Origin: an uncultured Armatimonadota bacterium
GTDB taxonomy: Bacteria > Armatimonadota > Fimbriimonadia > Fimbriimonadales > Fimbriimonadaceae
Assembly: GCA_903927025.1 (NCBI GenBank)
Contig: CAIYLG010000015.1
Coordinates: forward strand, 1 to 64,000
Length of the DNA: 64,000 bases
Direction: 5' to 3'
Below the pieces are notes generated by a model. That model did no database searches. It was not told where the DNA came from and saw only the letters and a program-made list of their open reading frames with translations. Below are positions 1 through 7,296 of this stretch, in pieces. Numbering within the stretch: the stretch's first letter is position 1; each line of letters starts with the position of its first letter. Made by a program: the position numbers and the translations under genes.

Positions 1-186
1 CCAGGGACGAGAAAGCCCAAGGCCCATCGCAAAAAGCTCTTCAGATGTCACATTGAAATCACGGACAAAAGAGTCGAAAAGCGTCTACCTCTGAGAAAGA
101 TCTGCATTGAACCTAACCCACAGGAAGTGAGAGAGAGCCATGAGCAATTTGGAATCACCGCACTCAAACGACCAACATCTTGCTAA
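1..186 (+). CDS. Possible 3' end of a gene cut by the window edge
   Basis: Frame 1 is open from the first base to a TAA at 184-186, giving 61 residues rich in Lys, Arg and Glu. No family is recognised and no start is inside the window. On the opposite strand a short frame is also open towards base 1, so the strand is not certain. The call rests only on the open frame and on its position just upstream of the next plus-strand gene. Confidence 0.25.
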   Translation, partial: PGTRKPKAHRKKLFRCHIEITDKRVEKRLPLRKICIEPNPQEVRESHEQFGITALKRPTSC

Positions 187-341
187 TGCCGTACCAATAT
201 GACTCATTGTGATGTATGATATCAGTACGTCATGTTTAAAGCAACACGAACCTGGACATTAAGCATCGCAACGAGCTTTTTCTGGCGTGCGTCATTGCGT
301 TCATAGCGCTCCACGCATTACGTCCGCGACTAGACTTTGAC

Positions 342-1415
342 GTGAAAACGAGGGCTCTTCATTATGATAGTCACATCATTTCTAACTCCTTAGTAGCATT
401 AGCCAAAACAGAAGGCGTTCATCTTTATCCACAGACAGGGTTGTCATTGAGCTTAATCGGCAAAACCTCAAACGGCTGGGCAAAATTCACCGATGGCGCT
501 CAAATCGCAGGCGTCCTCGATGCGGCTGCTACCGAGAACGGATACATCGTCCAAGGGCGCGCGATGCTCTTATCGTTGTTATCATGCGCATTCATCGCTT
601 TTGTTTATCAAATGGCGGTTGGGGCCTGGTCCTTGTGGATTGGCCTTATTGCCATTCCCGCGGGAGCTGCAATTTATCAGTCTTGCCCCGCATGTTCAGG
701 CTTAGAGAAAAACATGCTGACGTTTAGCCCCCTATGCGCTGTGCTTTTGGTGGGGCTGCTTTGGATCTTACTTTCCGTTTCGGCTTCTCGCAAAGTCATG
801 CGGTTAGCCATCGCATGCGGTTGCCTCGTATGGTTCGGACAGATGGCCTTGATTGCATTGGCACCCAAATTTTGTCTGGCTTGCCTAAGTCTTGGGTTGG
901 CAAATTGTGCCCTTATTTCTCTCGCGGCTGCACGGCTCGACAATTCAGAAATCCTTCCCATCCGATTGCCAAGAGGATTATCAAGCTTGGCTTACACTGG
1001 GCTTGGTGCGGTAGCTATGCTGCAAGGTGCCTATGCTGCTGGCTGGTTGATTCCTCACCTTGCCCAAGGGATTGCAATGCCTCAATTCATTGGGAAAGGC
1101 ATTCGCCCCTATGTGCCGATGATCGACCGCGTGAAGTCACGAATATTAGTCGTAACACGTGAGGGGTGTAGCTACTGCGACCGGGCTATGGCGGCTCTGA
1201 CCTTAAGAAAAATAAATTTTCAAAACGTGCCCGTTAATCTGGGCGACGATTCCATTGTGACTTTCCACGCCAAGGACACACCGATCCTAACTCCGCTTAT
1301 CCTGGTTTTAAATCCCGATAACACCGTTGGGTTTGCCCAGTCCGGTTGGCCAAGTTCATCTGATGGACAGACGACTTTACTCGAAACTCTTGCATCGGTT
1401 CGGAGGAGCAAATGA
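342..1415 (+). CDS. VKOR-like membrane thiol oxidoreductase with C-terminal thioredoxin-like domain
   Basis: This is a multi-pass membrane protein with about five hydrophobic segments between residues 73 and 240 and three CxxC motifs: CPAC at 115-118, CLAC at 178-181 and CSYC at 276-279. The layout of membrane cysteine pairs followed by a soluble CxxC domain matches bacterial VKOR-thioredoxin fusions, which make disulfides outside the cytoplasm and pass electrons to quinone. A MauE-like protein is the main alternative. The start used is GTG at 342, but the frame is open back to 240 and that stretch would encode a hydrophobic segment (FLACVIAFIALHAL), so the true N-terminus is probably longer or the start is frameshifted. 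It overlaps the next gene by four bases (ATGA), so the two are probably translated together. Confidence 0.6.
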   Translation: MKTRALHYDSHIISNSLVALAKTEGVHLYPQTGLSLSLIGKTSNGWAKFTDGAQIAGVLDAAATENGYIVQGRAMLLSLLSCAFIAFVYQMAVGAWSLWIGLIAIPAGAAIYQSCPACSGLEKNMLTFSPLCAVLLVGLLWILLSVSASRKVMRLAIACGCLVWFGQMALIALAPKFCLACLSLGLANCALISLAAARLDNSEILPIRLPRGLSSLAYTGLGAVAMLQGAYAAGWLIPHLAQGIAMPQFIGKGIRPYVPMIDRVKSRILVVTREGCSYCDRAMAALTLRKINFQNVPVNLGDDSIVTFHAKDTPILTPLILVLNPDNTVGFAQSGWPSSSDGQTTLLETLASVRRSK

Positions 1416-1765
1416 AACTAGCAAAGATCAAAATCTACGTGTGCCGCTACGCGGCTTTAACTTTAGCAGTCGGCGTTATCGGGCTTTCTGCTCGCAGTGC
1501 GCTAGCAACGGGTATTAATTGCAGCGCGGATGGAGTGGAAGGGTGCGAGAGTATCCCCAAACAGTTCTGCGGCACCATCCAGGGAAACTACAACTATGTG
1601 ATGCGTCAACCTTACGGCTGTAACGGCTCGGTTAATACAGGGTCTGGAATCTGTTTTCCTGCAGAAACTGGCCCATGTTGTGTGACAGTCCGCACAAAGA
1701 GCTGCCCAACAGCCTTGCCATGTCCTTGCCCCGCTCCAGCATCACCCGTTAATCCTAACCCTTAG
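1412..1765 (+). CDS. Secreted cysteine-rich small protein
   Basis: The 117-residue product has a clear signal peptide: a basic start, a hydrophobic core near residues 13-27 and an ALA cleavage site near 32. The mature part holds ten cysteines and ends in a Pro-rich tail. No family is recognised. The start overlaps the stop of the membrane thiol oxidoreductase gene (ATGA), and an even number of cysteines in an exported protein next to a disulfide-forming enzyme suggests it is that enzyme's substrate. That link is inference. A GGAGG ribosome site just before 1412 lies inside the upstream gene. Confidence 0.65.
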   Translation: MKLAKIKIYVCRYAALTLAVGVIGLSARSALATGINCSADGVEGCESIPKQFCGTIQGNYNYVMRQPYGCNGSVNTGSGICFPAETGPCCVTVRTKSCPTALPCPCPAPASPVNPNP

Positions 1766-1777
1766 CGGAGGAATTCC

Positions 1778-2392
1778 ATGAAATCGCGTGCATTTAGCTT
1801 AATGGAACTTCTAGTCGTCATCGCAATCATTGCGGTTTTGGCAACTGTTCTATTCCCCGTTTTTGGGAGGGCAAAGCAGAAAGCAAAAGAGGCCAACAGT
1901 ATTTCAAACTTGCGGCAATGCTCTTTGGCGTTATTACTTTATGCTGACCTGTACGGCGGTGAACAATACATGCCTCAATATAGCGAGGCCATAAAGGTTC
2001 TGAGCAAAGCACCAACATGCGATCTAAACGACTACTGGCGGCAGAGTTGTACTGAAAATGTTTATGCTCCTCTGATTGGCAGTTACGGATATGTACGCGG
2101 TTCCATAGTAGGCGACACGGAAGCACATTGGACGGAATACCTTGCAGACCAAACCGTCGGGCAAAGTCTGCTAATTTGTCCCTTCTATGGTTCAGAGCAT
2201 CTGACCAAATTCAGGGGCGACATTGAACCGCCGACCTGTGGCCCTCCTATAGCGGGTTGCCGTTATCCTGACCGCTTGCTGGTGGCTCGGATGGATGGAT
2301 CGGCTACCGGCAGCAACAACAAAGCTGGCGGATCAGTTGCGACCGGGGGATTTTCATTTAGTTGGTCGTCCGCTTTTGTGGGGAGGTATTAG
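1778..2392 (+). CDS. Type II/IV pseudopilin-like prepilin
   Basis: The N-terminus is a classic class III prepilin signal: MKSRA followed by FSLMELLVVIAIIAVL, with Glu at position 5 of the mature protein and Ala instead of the usual Gly at -1. After the hydrophobic helix come FGRAKQKA and a SNLRQC segment, the form seen in the very large families of pseudopilins of Planctomycetes and Armatimonadota. The 204-residue length is normal for that group and several cysteines lie in the C-terminal part. A strong GGAGG site sits eight bases before the ATG. It probably belongs to one transcript with the two genes before it. Whether it forms a secretion pseudopilus or a single surface protein cannot be told. 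Confidence 0.85.
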   Translation: MKSRAFSLMELLVVIAIIAVLATVLFPVFGRAKQKAKEANSISNLRQCSLALLLYADLYGGEQYMPQYSEAIKVLSKAPTCDLNDYWRQSCTENVYAPLIGSYGYVRGSIVGDTEAHWTEYLADQTVGQSLLICPFYGSEHLTKFRGDIEPPTCGPPIAGCRYPDRLLVARMDGSATGSNNKAGGSVATGGFSFSWSSAFVGRY

Positions 2393-2395
2393 AAT

Positions 2396-2830
2396 TTGAG
2401 TTCACAATTTGCGACACTTGCAGAAGCGGTGAAAGAGTTTCCTAGGGCGACAAGACTATTCCTCGGAATTACAATTGCGACGCTTCTCGGTGTGTTTGTA
2501 CCAATCGTGTGTCTGAACATTTTTGGGGTGTGGTCGAATGCCTACAGTGCTTTTGGCGATCACTTGTTTGTCGGCATCCCTTGCACCCTCGGCAACCTTC
2601 TTGGCTTTGCCGTCAAGCGGATCTGGCCTTGCGTGATGGCGTTTTTGTTCTTACTGGCCATGATCCAGTTCGTTCTTTTGGTAAAGGCAAAGCCCATGGA
2701 CGACTGGTTAAGTGCCTATCCCGCCTTCACGCGGACGGTTGGTGGTCTTCTCCTTGATGCTCTGTTCTTCAACTGGTACGCCAAGCAATCTGGTTTGCTG
2801 ACAAGTTCTAAATCCAAGTCCGCAATCTGA
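2396..2830 (+). CDS. Small multi-pass membrane protein of unknown function
   Basis: The 144-residue product has hydrophobic segments near residues 20-42, 55-70, 77-97 and 110-128, so about four membrane passes. The start is TTG at 2396, three bases after the pseudopilin stop, which places it in the same transcript; GGGAGG at 2381-2386 can serve as its ribosome site. No family is recognised. By position it may help assemble or anchor the secreted products of this cassette, but nothing in the sequence proves it. Confidence 0.55.
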   Translation: MSSQFATLAEAVKEFPRATRLFLGITIATLLGVFVPIVCLNIFGVWSNAYSAFGDHLFVGIPCTLGNLLGFAVKRIWPCVMAFLFLLAMIQFVLLVKAKPMDDWLSAYPAFTRTVGGLLLDALFFNWYAKQSGLLTSSKSKSAI

Positions 2831-3163
2831 TTTAGACGAATTTCCGACAACGGTTTGTGGCTTCTTCTCACCGTTGCGCAGACGGTCAAATACTCCGCTT
2901 GTTCCGTATTCTCCCAAATGCAGTCAATGCCCCGACTAAATTCGCCTGACTGATGCTAGGCTTCGCATCGCATCGCAAATAGTCCTCTCGCCTCACTCCG
3001 TCCGTCTCCCGGTGGGCGGGTCCACCTCGCCCACCCTTACCGGCGCTTCGGATTTGACCGGCACCTCCGCTCTTTTAGTTCTTAGTGCCGGCGCGATGTT
3101 AGGTTGCGGTCAGCAAAAAAGACGGCGTGAGACCTAGGCTGCCTATGGCTGAGCTTTGGAAGC
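2831..3163. other. Intergenic stretch with one hairpin
   Basis: No coding frame was convincing here. GGTGGGCG at 3011-3018 pairs with CGCCCACC at 3028-3035 over a nine-base loop. There is no T-run after it on either strand, so it is a weak terminator candidate between the plus-strand cassette and the minus-strand KTSC frame. Confidence 0.3.
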
Positions 3164-3421
3164 TTAGCGTTCTGGGAGCCTGTTCCAAATGTTCAGTCTG
3201 CAATACTTGCCTGCTGAGGATGCCGAAATAAATCTCCGGTAGCCTGGCTCGGGCACATCCGCATAAGTACATCCGTTGCCGTCGGCGAATACAATCGCAA
3301 GCGCTTTGGAATCGGCGCCGTCGTCTACTTTTGAAATCCAACTCGATTCTAAAATTTCGCTTGGAGCATCGATAAGTATGGGAAGCGCCGCGGACTGTTG
3401 GCCCAGAGTCCCTGTGCGATC
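3164..3421 (-). CDS. KTSC-domain protein, start codon not standard or lost
   Basis: Reading the minus strand from 3421 to a TAA at 3164 gives 85 residues. The last 60 match the KTSC fold family (first named from lysyl-tRNA synthetase C-termini): SSWISKV, LAIVFADG, YADVP, then SASSAGKY and NIWNRLP, which fits the family pattern of SS-x-I, L-x-I-x-F-x-x-G, Y-x-x-VP, ASSKGxY and N-x-I. There is no ATG, GTG or TTG between the upstream in-frame stop and the domain; CTG at 3404-3406 is the best start, giving 80 residues. It is either a gene with a rare start or the 3' remnant of a longer protein. Stand-alone KTSC proteins are common and have no firmly known role. Confidence 0.55.
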   Translation of the reverse strand, partial: DRTGTLGQQSAALPILIDAPSEILESSWISKVDDGADSKALAIVFADGNGCTYADVPEPGYRRFISASSAGKYCRLNIWNRLPER

Positions 3422-3573
3422 TCACGAGGTGCTGATGTGGACTGGTCAGAGCTAGTCGTGCCCTTTTGTCTAAAGGGATTCTGCGGGAAATGAAGCGAAC
3501 CAAGACCCATTGCGCCAGGATCCGTGACCTCAGGGCATTTGATTGTTGACAGCCGAAAGACTGGCCCAGGCCC

Positions 3574-3626
3574 AAAGAGTGGTGGAGAATAGGGGACTCG
3601 AACCCCTGACCTCTTCCATGCCATGG
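3574..3626 (-). repeat. Left attachment-site repeat, tRNA-Ala 3' remnant
   Basis: These 53 bases match 9066-9118 with one mismatch and correspond on the minus strand to the anticodon loop, variable region, T arm, acceptor 3' strand and CCA of tRNA-Ala. Beyond 3626 identity drops sharply, but a nine-base D-arm match (CTCAGCTGG on the minus strand) persists near 3638-3646 at nearly the tRNA spacing. It could therefore be a displaced att copy or a whole tRNA copy whose 5' half has decayed. Confidence 0.75.
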
Positions 3627-3775
3627 TTAAGGCGATTTCCAGCTGAGATAAGTGCCGTTTGAACCTGAGATTGGATCTCAAACTGTCCTGAAATGACGAA
3701 ATGAAGCGGTCATACAACGCTTCAGACCTAGTATAGATCGTTTACCGCCTCCGATGTTATCGGATTTGGCAGGCA

Positions 3776-4036
3776 CTACTTTGTAGCGATTTGGTCGGTC
3801 ACCTGTTTAAACAACTCGTTGGGATCAATGCCCAAGGCAGTCGCAACTTCTATAAACTCGACGACATCAATGCGCCGTGTGCCTTTCTCAATCTTGGCGA
3901 TGTAGCTGAATGACTTGCCCATTTTAAGCGACAGGTCACGTTGGGTGGCATTTCCTGCCCTTCTAGCGGCCTTCAGGACAGCGAGTAGGGCGTCATATTC
4001 GGCGGTCCTAACAGAATCGACAGCCTTTTCGCCCAC
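3776..4036 (-). CDS. XRE-family HTH transcriptional regulator
   Basis: The 86-residue protein is almost only a lambda-repressor-type helix-turn-helix (HTH_3) domain at residues 16-75. TQRDLSLKMGKSFSYIAKIEKG supplies the two helices, followed by a dimer-type helix ending in ALGIDPNELF. The start is GTG at 4036. It is transcribed away from the zinc-ribbon gene and the gap of 60 bases holds a perfect palindrome, so it probably controls both promoters, as small repressors in mobile elements usually do. The DNA-binding role is secure; the target is inferred. Confidence 0.85.
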   Translation of the reverse strand: MGEKAVDSVRTAEYDALLAVLKAARRAGNATQRDLSLKMGKSFSYIAKIEKGTRRIDVVEFIEVATALGIDPNELFKQVTDQIATK

Positions 4037-4057
4037 TCGTGAAATTTGGATTCGTTT

Positions 4058-4090
4058 TTGATACCAACTTGGTATTTCTTCGAATAGAAT
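4058..4090 (+). promoter_or_regulatory. Operator palindrome and promoter between divergent genes
   Basis: ATACCAA-C-TTGGTAT at 4061-4075 is a perfect 15-bp inverted repeat, the size expected for a dimeric XRE repressor. It overlaps a possible -35 (TTGATA, 4058-4063) and precedes a possible -10 (TAGAAT, 4085-4090) that ends six bases before the GTG of the zinc-ribbon gene, so that transcript would be leaderless. The -35 to -10 spacing is long, so the exact promoter is uncertain; the palindrome is not. Confidence 0.65.
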
Positions 4091-4096
4091 GTTGTC

Positions 4097-4720
4097 GTGA
4101 GCTCCGCGGATCAGATGCTAGCTAGATTACGGGACCCAAAGTTGGCGCAACTTGCTGTGCCTACTTACACCTCATGTGAGCATTGTAAGGGAACGCAAAA
4201 ATGCGGTTTTTGTGAAGGCCAAGGCATGCACCGGCGATTTGGTGGAGACCGACACGGGAATCCTATGCTCTGCGGATTCTGTGAGGGGACTGGTCGTTGC
4301 CCGGGCTGTGCTACTCATATCGACGGACTGGCCAAGGTGAAAATGGAAATCGAAGCTGGCTATCTCACTCTGGCGGAATCTACAATCCAAGTTCATCTTC
4401 AGAAAGTAAACGAACGTGAGGCAAAGGAACGAACGTTCGACAAAGCCGTTGCGGTGGGTGGTCTAGCATTGGCTGGTGCCGCATTGTTCTCGGGATTAGG
4501 ACTGGTTGCCGGTGCTTTGGGCGGTGGTCTCGTTTCTGAGAACAAGAATGCGAAGCCAATTCAGCATCTTCAGGTAAGAAGGGCGGATCTGTTTTTCTGT
4601 CTTGGTTTGGTGTACACACTGCAACAGCGTCACTCAGAAGCCAAGCAGGCATGGATAAAGGCCCTTACAATGTGTGACACCCACCAGCCAACGATCAAAG
4701 TTTTAAAGGAGCTTGGATAA
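4097..4720 (+). CDS. Zinc-ribbon membrane protein with C-terminal TPR-like helices
   Basis: Eight cysteines form four CxxC pairs at residues 27/30, 36/39, 59/62 and 68/71, with CxxCxGxG-like spacing as in the DnaJ zinc-finger region. A His- and Gly-containing loop separates the two halves. Residues 118-145 are a Gly/Ala/Leu-rich membrane helix or hairpin. The C-terminus (about 166-205) has a TPR-type helix pair, LGLVYTLQQRHSEAKQAWIKAL. No J domain is present, so it is not DnaJ. The start is GTG at 4097. The stop is followed at once by the ATG of the His-rich gene, so the two are coupled. A role in protein or membrane quality control within the element is only a guess. Confidence 0.6.
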   Translation: MSSADQMLARLRDPKLAQLAVPTYTSCEHCKGTQKCGFCEGQGMHRRFGGDRHGNPMLCGFCEGTGRCPGCATHIDGLAKVKMEIEAGYLTLAESTIQVHLQKVNEREAKERTFDKAVAVGGLALAGAALFSGLGLVAGALGGGLVSENKNAKPIQHLQVRRADLFFCLGLVYTLQQRHSEAKQAWIKALTMCDTHQPTIKVLKELG

Positions 4721-4978
4721 ATGCAAATCGATCTACCGGGAATCATGGGACTCAAAGTCCACCTCTTCAACGGTCTGGATGGAGTCACCCACGTTGGATC
4801 AGGGCATATGCATCACATGAATGCTGGCAGCTGGGTCAATAACGGTCACGTGATGCACCATTCACCAAGTTTTGCCGCTTCTCACATGGGTGGCGCTTTC
4901 CACCATTCAGCTAATCCTCTGGGTGGGGAAATCACCCTGCCAAGTGATCACGTTGGCGGGATGTTGTTGGAACTCTGA
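4721..4978 (+). CDS. Small histidine-rich protein, unknown function
   Basis: The 85-residue product contains clusters HMHHMN, HVMHHS and FHHS and is otherwise rich in Gly, Ser and Asn. It has no signal peptide or membrane helix. Its ATG directly follows the TAA of the zinc-ribbon gene, so it is very likely co-translated with it. The histidine clusters could bind a metal such as Zn, Ni or Cu, which fits the metal-binding partner next door, but no family is recognised. Confidence 0.5.
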   Translation: MQIDLPGIMGLKVHLFNGLDGVTHVGSGHMHHMNAGSWVNNGHVMHHSPSFAASHMGGAFHHSANPLGGEITLPSDHVGGMLLEL

Positions 4979-5018
4979 GTCTGAAAGGCTGGATCAGTTG
5001 GTTTAAGTGAGAGGCTTG

Positions 5019-5279
5019 ATGAAACGAAGTTCTTTGGTCTGCTTGGCGTTTGCCCTCTGGGGTTGCAAAGCCAGCCACCCAGCATATGGTGGGCCTCCCA
5101 GAGCTGTCTACAGTGTCTACTATTTGGCGTCGGAGGATGGGGTGAACAAGACCGAAGTATCTGAAACCCAGTTCTACGACATGGTTGACGCTCATGAATG
5201 CAAAGCCGTCAGCCGGGAAGGCAACTCCTGTGTGGTGTCGCCGCAGACCTACATGGCACTCTCCCTGAAGACCCAATAG
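5019..5279 (+). CDS. Small predicted lipoprotein
   Basis: From ATG at 5019 the product has 86 residues and begins MKRSSLVCLAFALWGCKAS, a basic start and hydrophobic stretch ending in a lipobox (ALWGC), so it should be lipid-anchored at the cell envelope. A GTG at 5007 would add four residues. The remaining part has two further cysteines and no known domain. It lies 40 bases after the His-rich gene, on the same strand, probably in the same transcript. Confidence 0.5.
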   Translation: MKRSSLVCLAFALWGCKASHPAYGGPPRAVYSVYYLASEDGVNKTEVSETQFYDMVDAHECKAVSREGNSCVVSPQTYMALSLKTQ

Positions 5280-5700
5280 TGTGTCGAAGGATTCGTCATT
5301 GCGGGAGAATCGACCCTCTAAACCTGCTTGTAGCGCCCACCAACAGCGTAGATTCAATTGGGAGCTTATGGTCTGTTGGGAAGGCTCCGCCACTGGGACC
5401 AGCCCGATTGCAATAATCCTTGGTGATCGCTAACGCATTTCGATCTTCATGGACTTAGCTGGTTTCGGTGGTGGAAGGGGCCTGGCTGACCATAAGTCAC
5501 AATTGAGGCGGAGCAGGAAGCACGCCAACCAGACAGGGTCGAAATTATTGAACGGAATGCAAGGAGTGCGACGCAGGCGCCCCTGGAATGCAGAGATCAA
5601 TTTCGTGCCCGGAAAAACACGAACAACAATGGAATTTCGAGGTTAAAAGGCCTTGTCGGAAAGTGATGCTAACATCTTAAAGTTGTCCGAGAGAGGAGAA
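5280..5700. other. Stretch without a supported gene inside the element
   Basis: A 65-codon frame at 5449-5646 has no ribosome site or family likeness and is not called. No repeat, hairpin or RNA gene was recognised here. Confidence 0.3.
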
Positions 5701-5928
5701 ATGACTCGAAGAATTAGAAACAATACGATTTTTTGGGGTGCTGTGCTCGGATCGTTTTGTGCCAATAAACTTGGAAATGAGTTCGTTTTGCTGTTTGGCC
5801 TAGTTCCAAAAGGTGAGGAGGTGGAAAGTAGCGATGCGGGAATAACCGCGTCGATGATCTGCTACCCCGCTGGCTTCGTAGTCACCTTTATTTTCTTGTG
5901 GTGGTTTCTCGCTAAACGGAAGGGCTAG
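5701..5928 (+). CDS. Small two-pass membrane protein
   Basis: ATG at 5701 is preceded by a strong GAGAGGAGAA site, so it is preferred to TTG at 5653. The 75-residue product has hydrophobic segments near residues 10-36 and 48-70 and ends in the basic tail LAKRKG. It is convergent with the RHS gene. An immunity role for that gene's possible toxin tail can be imagined because of the position, but immunity genes normally lie downstream on the same strand, so this is weak. Confidence 0.45.
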   Translation: MTRRIRNNTIFWGAVLGSFCANKLGNEFVLLFGLVPKGEEVESSDAGITASMICYPAGFVVTFIFLWWFLAKRKG

Positions 5929-5998
5929 CCACCTCATTGCACACCGCTCGGGGGCTTTGACTAGTTTTGCACAGGAGCCCTTGGCACTGAGCCGAATA

Positions 5999-6823
5999 TC
6001 ACGCAGGATTGCACTCTGGTAAATACGGGAACGGAGGGAGAAACGGTTGAGGCGGATTTGTCTTGTAGATGCCACTGCATTGTGCTTCGCAGTCTGCTTG
6101 GGAACTCTTGCCCTTTTTGATGGGCTTTCGGCCAATTGCCACTCCAGTGCTGCACCAGCCCCACCTGTCTTGCCAGGACCCAACTCTGGACGGCGTTGTG
6201 GCGTTCTGTCCCGCTTGAGCCGTCTGAGCACAAGTTGATCCATCCACACGTGTGAGAACACAACAAGCCATGCAGTGGGAGTAGGGATGGTTTGCTCCAT
6301 GCATAGGCGCTGGGAGCCAAGACTTTCGAATAGCCTGAGCGCAATCTTTGCAATGCTGGAGCCCTGTGCGAATCCCGTTCACCCCATTGTAGAGGCTGAT
6401 CCCCTGTTCTGGAGTACAACCCAATCCGCCCGAGAAAATACCTTGCATTCCAGGAGGGTCTACAAAACTTATCGGATTGGCGTTGACGTAAGCATATGGC
6501 AATTGCCATGGCCACATCTCATCGACAGTTAGCCATCGAGTCAATTGGGGGACATACTCCCGTGCGCGCATATATATTCCACCCCAACTGTCGGTGTAGC
6601 AACCCAAGATGCCTCCAAACATGAACGGTGTTTCGCTGGTGCCGACATGGCTCTGTAGCTCACCAAATGGCCAGTAGGTGAATGTGTCCGTTACGTTTCC
6701 TGATGCGTCCATTAGCCCGATTGTGTTGCCGTTGGTATCTCCCATATAGAAGCGTTCGACTCCTCCTCGATTTTCATGGACGATCCTACCGTTGATGGTT
6801 GTGTAAACGACGCTCATAGGCAT
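5999..6823 (-). CDS. Orphan RHS core tip with cysteine-rich C-terminal tail
   Basis: Residues 20-126 are the end of an RHS repeat-associated core: DTFTYWPFGEL, a GIYMRAREYVPQLTRWLT segment matching the YYRARYYDPxLGRFLS motif, then YVNANPISFVDPPGM matching the NNPLNFVDPSG closing motif. Residues 127-274 are a unique tail with 11 cysteines, including HCMACC. Full RHS proteins are far longer, so this is a stand-alone 3' module, yet it has its own ATG with GGAGAAAA seven bases upstream. In polymorphic toxin systems such tails are the effector. The tail could not be assigned to a toxin family, and no signal peptide is seen. Confidence 0.65.
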   Translation of the reverse strand: MPMSVVYTTINGRIVHENRGGVERFYMGDTNGNTIGLMDASGNVTDTFTYWPFGELQSHVGTSETPFMFGGILGCYTDSWGGIYMRAREYVPQLTRWLTVDEMWPWQLPYAYVNANPISFVDPPGMQGIFSGGLGCTPEQGISLYNGVNGIRTGLQHCKDCAQAIRKSWLPAPMHGANHPYSHCMACCVLTRVDGSTCAQTAQAGQNATTPSRVGSWQDRWGWCSTGVAIGRKPIKKGKSSQADCEAQCSGIYKTNPPQPFLPPFPYLPECNPA

Positions 6824-6917
6824 GGGCTTTTCTCCATATCTTTGCGGCTAGTTGCGTCACTCCTCCAAAGAGGTCGACACGCTTGTCTCCATCTAACCGC
6901 ACTCACATTGAAATTAT

Positions 6918-7145
6918 ATGACAGGATTTCGTCATTCAGTGAGGGTATTTTTCAAATCTGAAAGCCTGATTGGTCACGCAAACTTGGCGGGCTCTATCTG
7001 GGAATTTCGGGAGGTCCCCAAAGCAGTCACTAACCAGACGAAGCCGACTGAAAGGCAGGATGCCTGGAAGGAGAGCGTCAAAACCACGACACAGAGACGC
7101 AGTTCCGCAAAGCCGGTGAGCAACGCGAACAATCAGAAAGCGTGA
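6918..7145 (+). CDS. Possible small basic hypothetical protein
   Basis: ATG at 6918 opens 75 residues whose second half is strongly hydrophilic (many Lys, Thr, Arg, Asn and Gln), a composition more like a real protein than a shadow frame. There is no clear ribosome site and an overlapping minus-strand frame exists. The rest of 6824-7296 shows nothing else that can be supported. Confidence 0.2.
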   Translation: MTGFRHSVRVFFKSESLIGHANLAGSIWEFREVPKAVTNQTKPTERQDAWKESVKTTTQRRSSAKPVSNANNQKA

Positions 7146-7296
7146 AGCGATGCCATGGATGGCAGTGCTCAAGGAAGTGGTTTTAGCCATGGATGGCGTG
7201 AAGCGTGGAACACAACTGCCGATCAGTTGCCCCAAAACGAGCTTCCAAACCGAAACCGTATGAAGGCATGGATGCCGAAATTCCTTCAAGAAGCAA

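Noticed and set aside
3099-3575. Minus-strand frame of 158 codons
   Set aside because: It is out of frame with the KTSC domain in the same place, is full of Arg, Ser and Cys and shows no family likeness.
3574-3930. Possible tmRNA ending at the CCA-bearing repeat
   Set aside because: The 5' partner would have to lie inside the XRE gene and no tag frame or acceptor 5' strand was found; the match is to tRNA-Ala.
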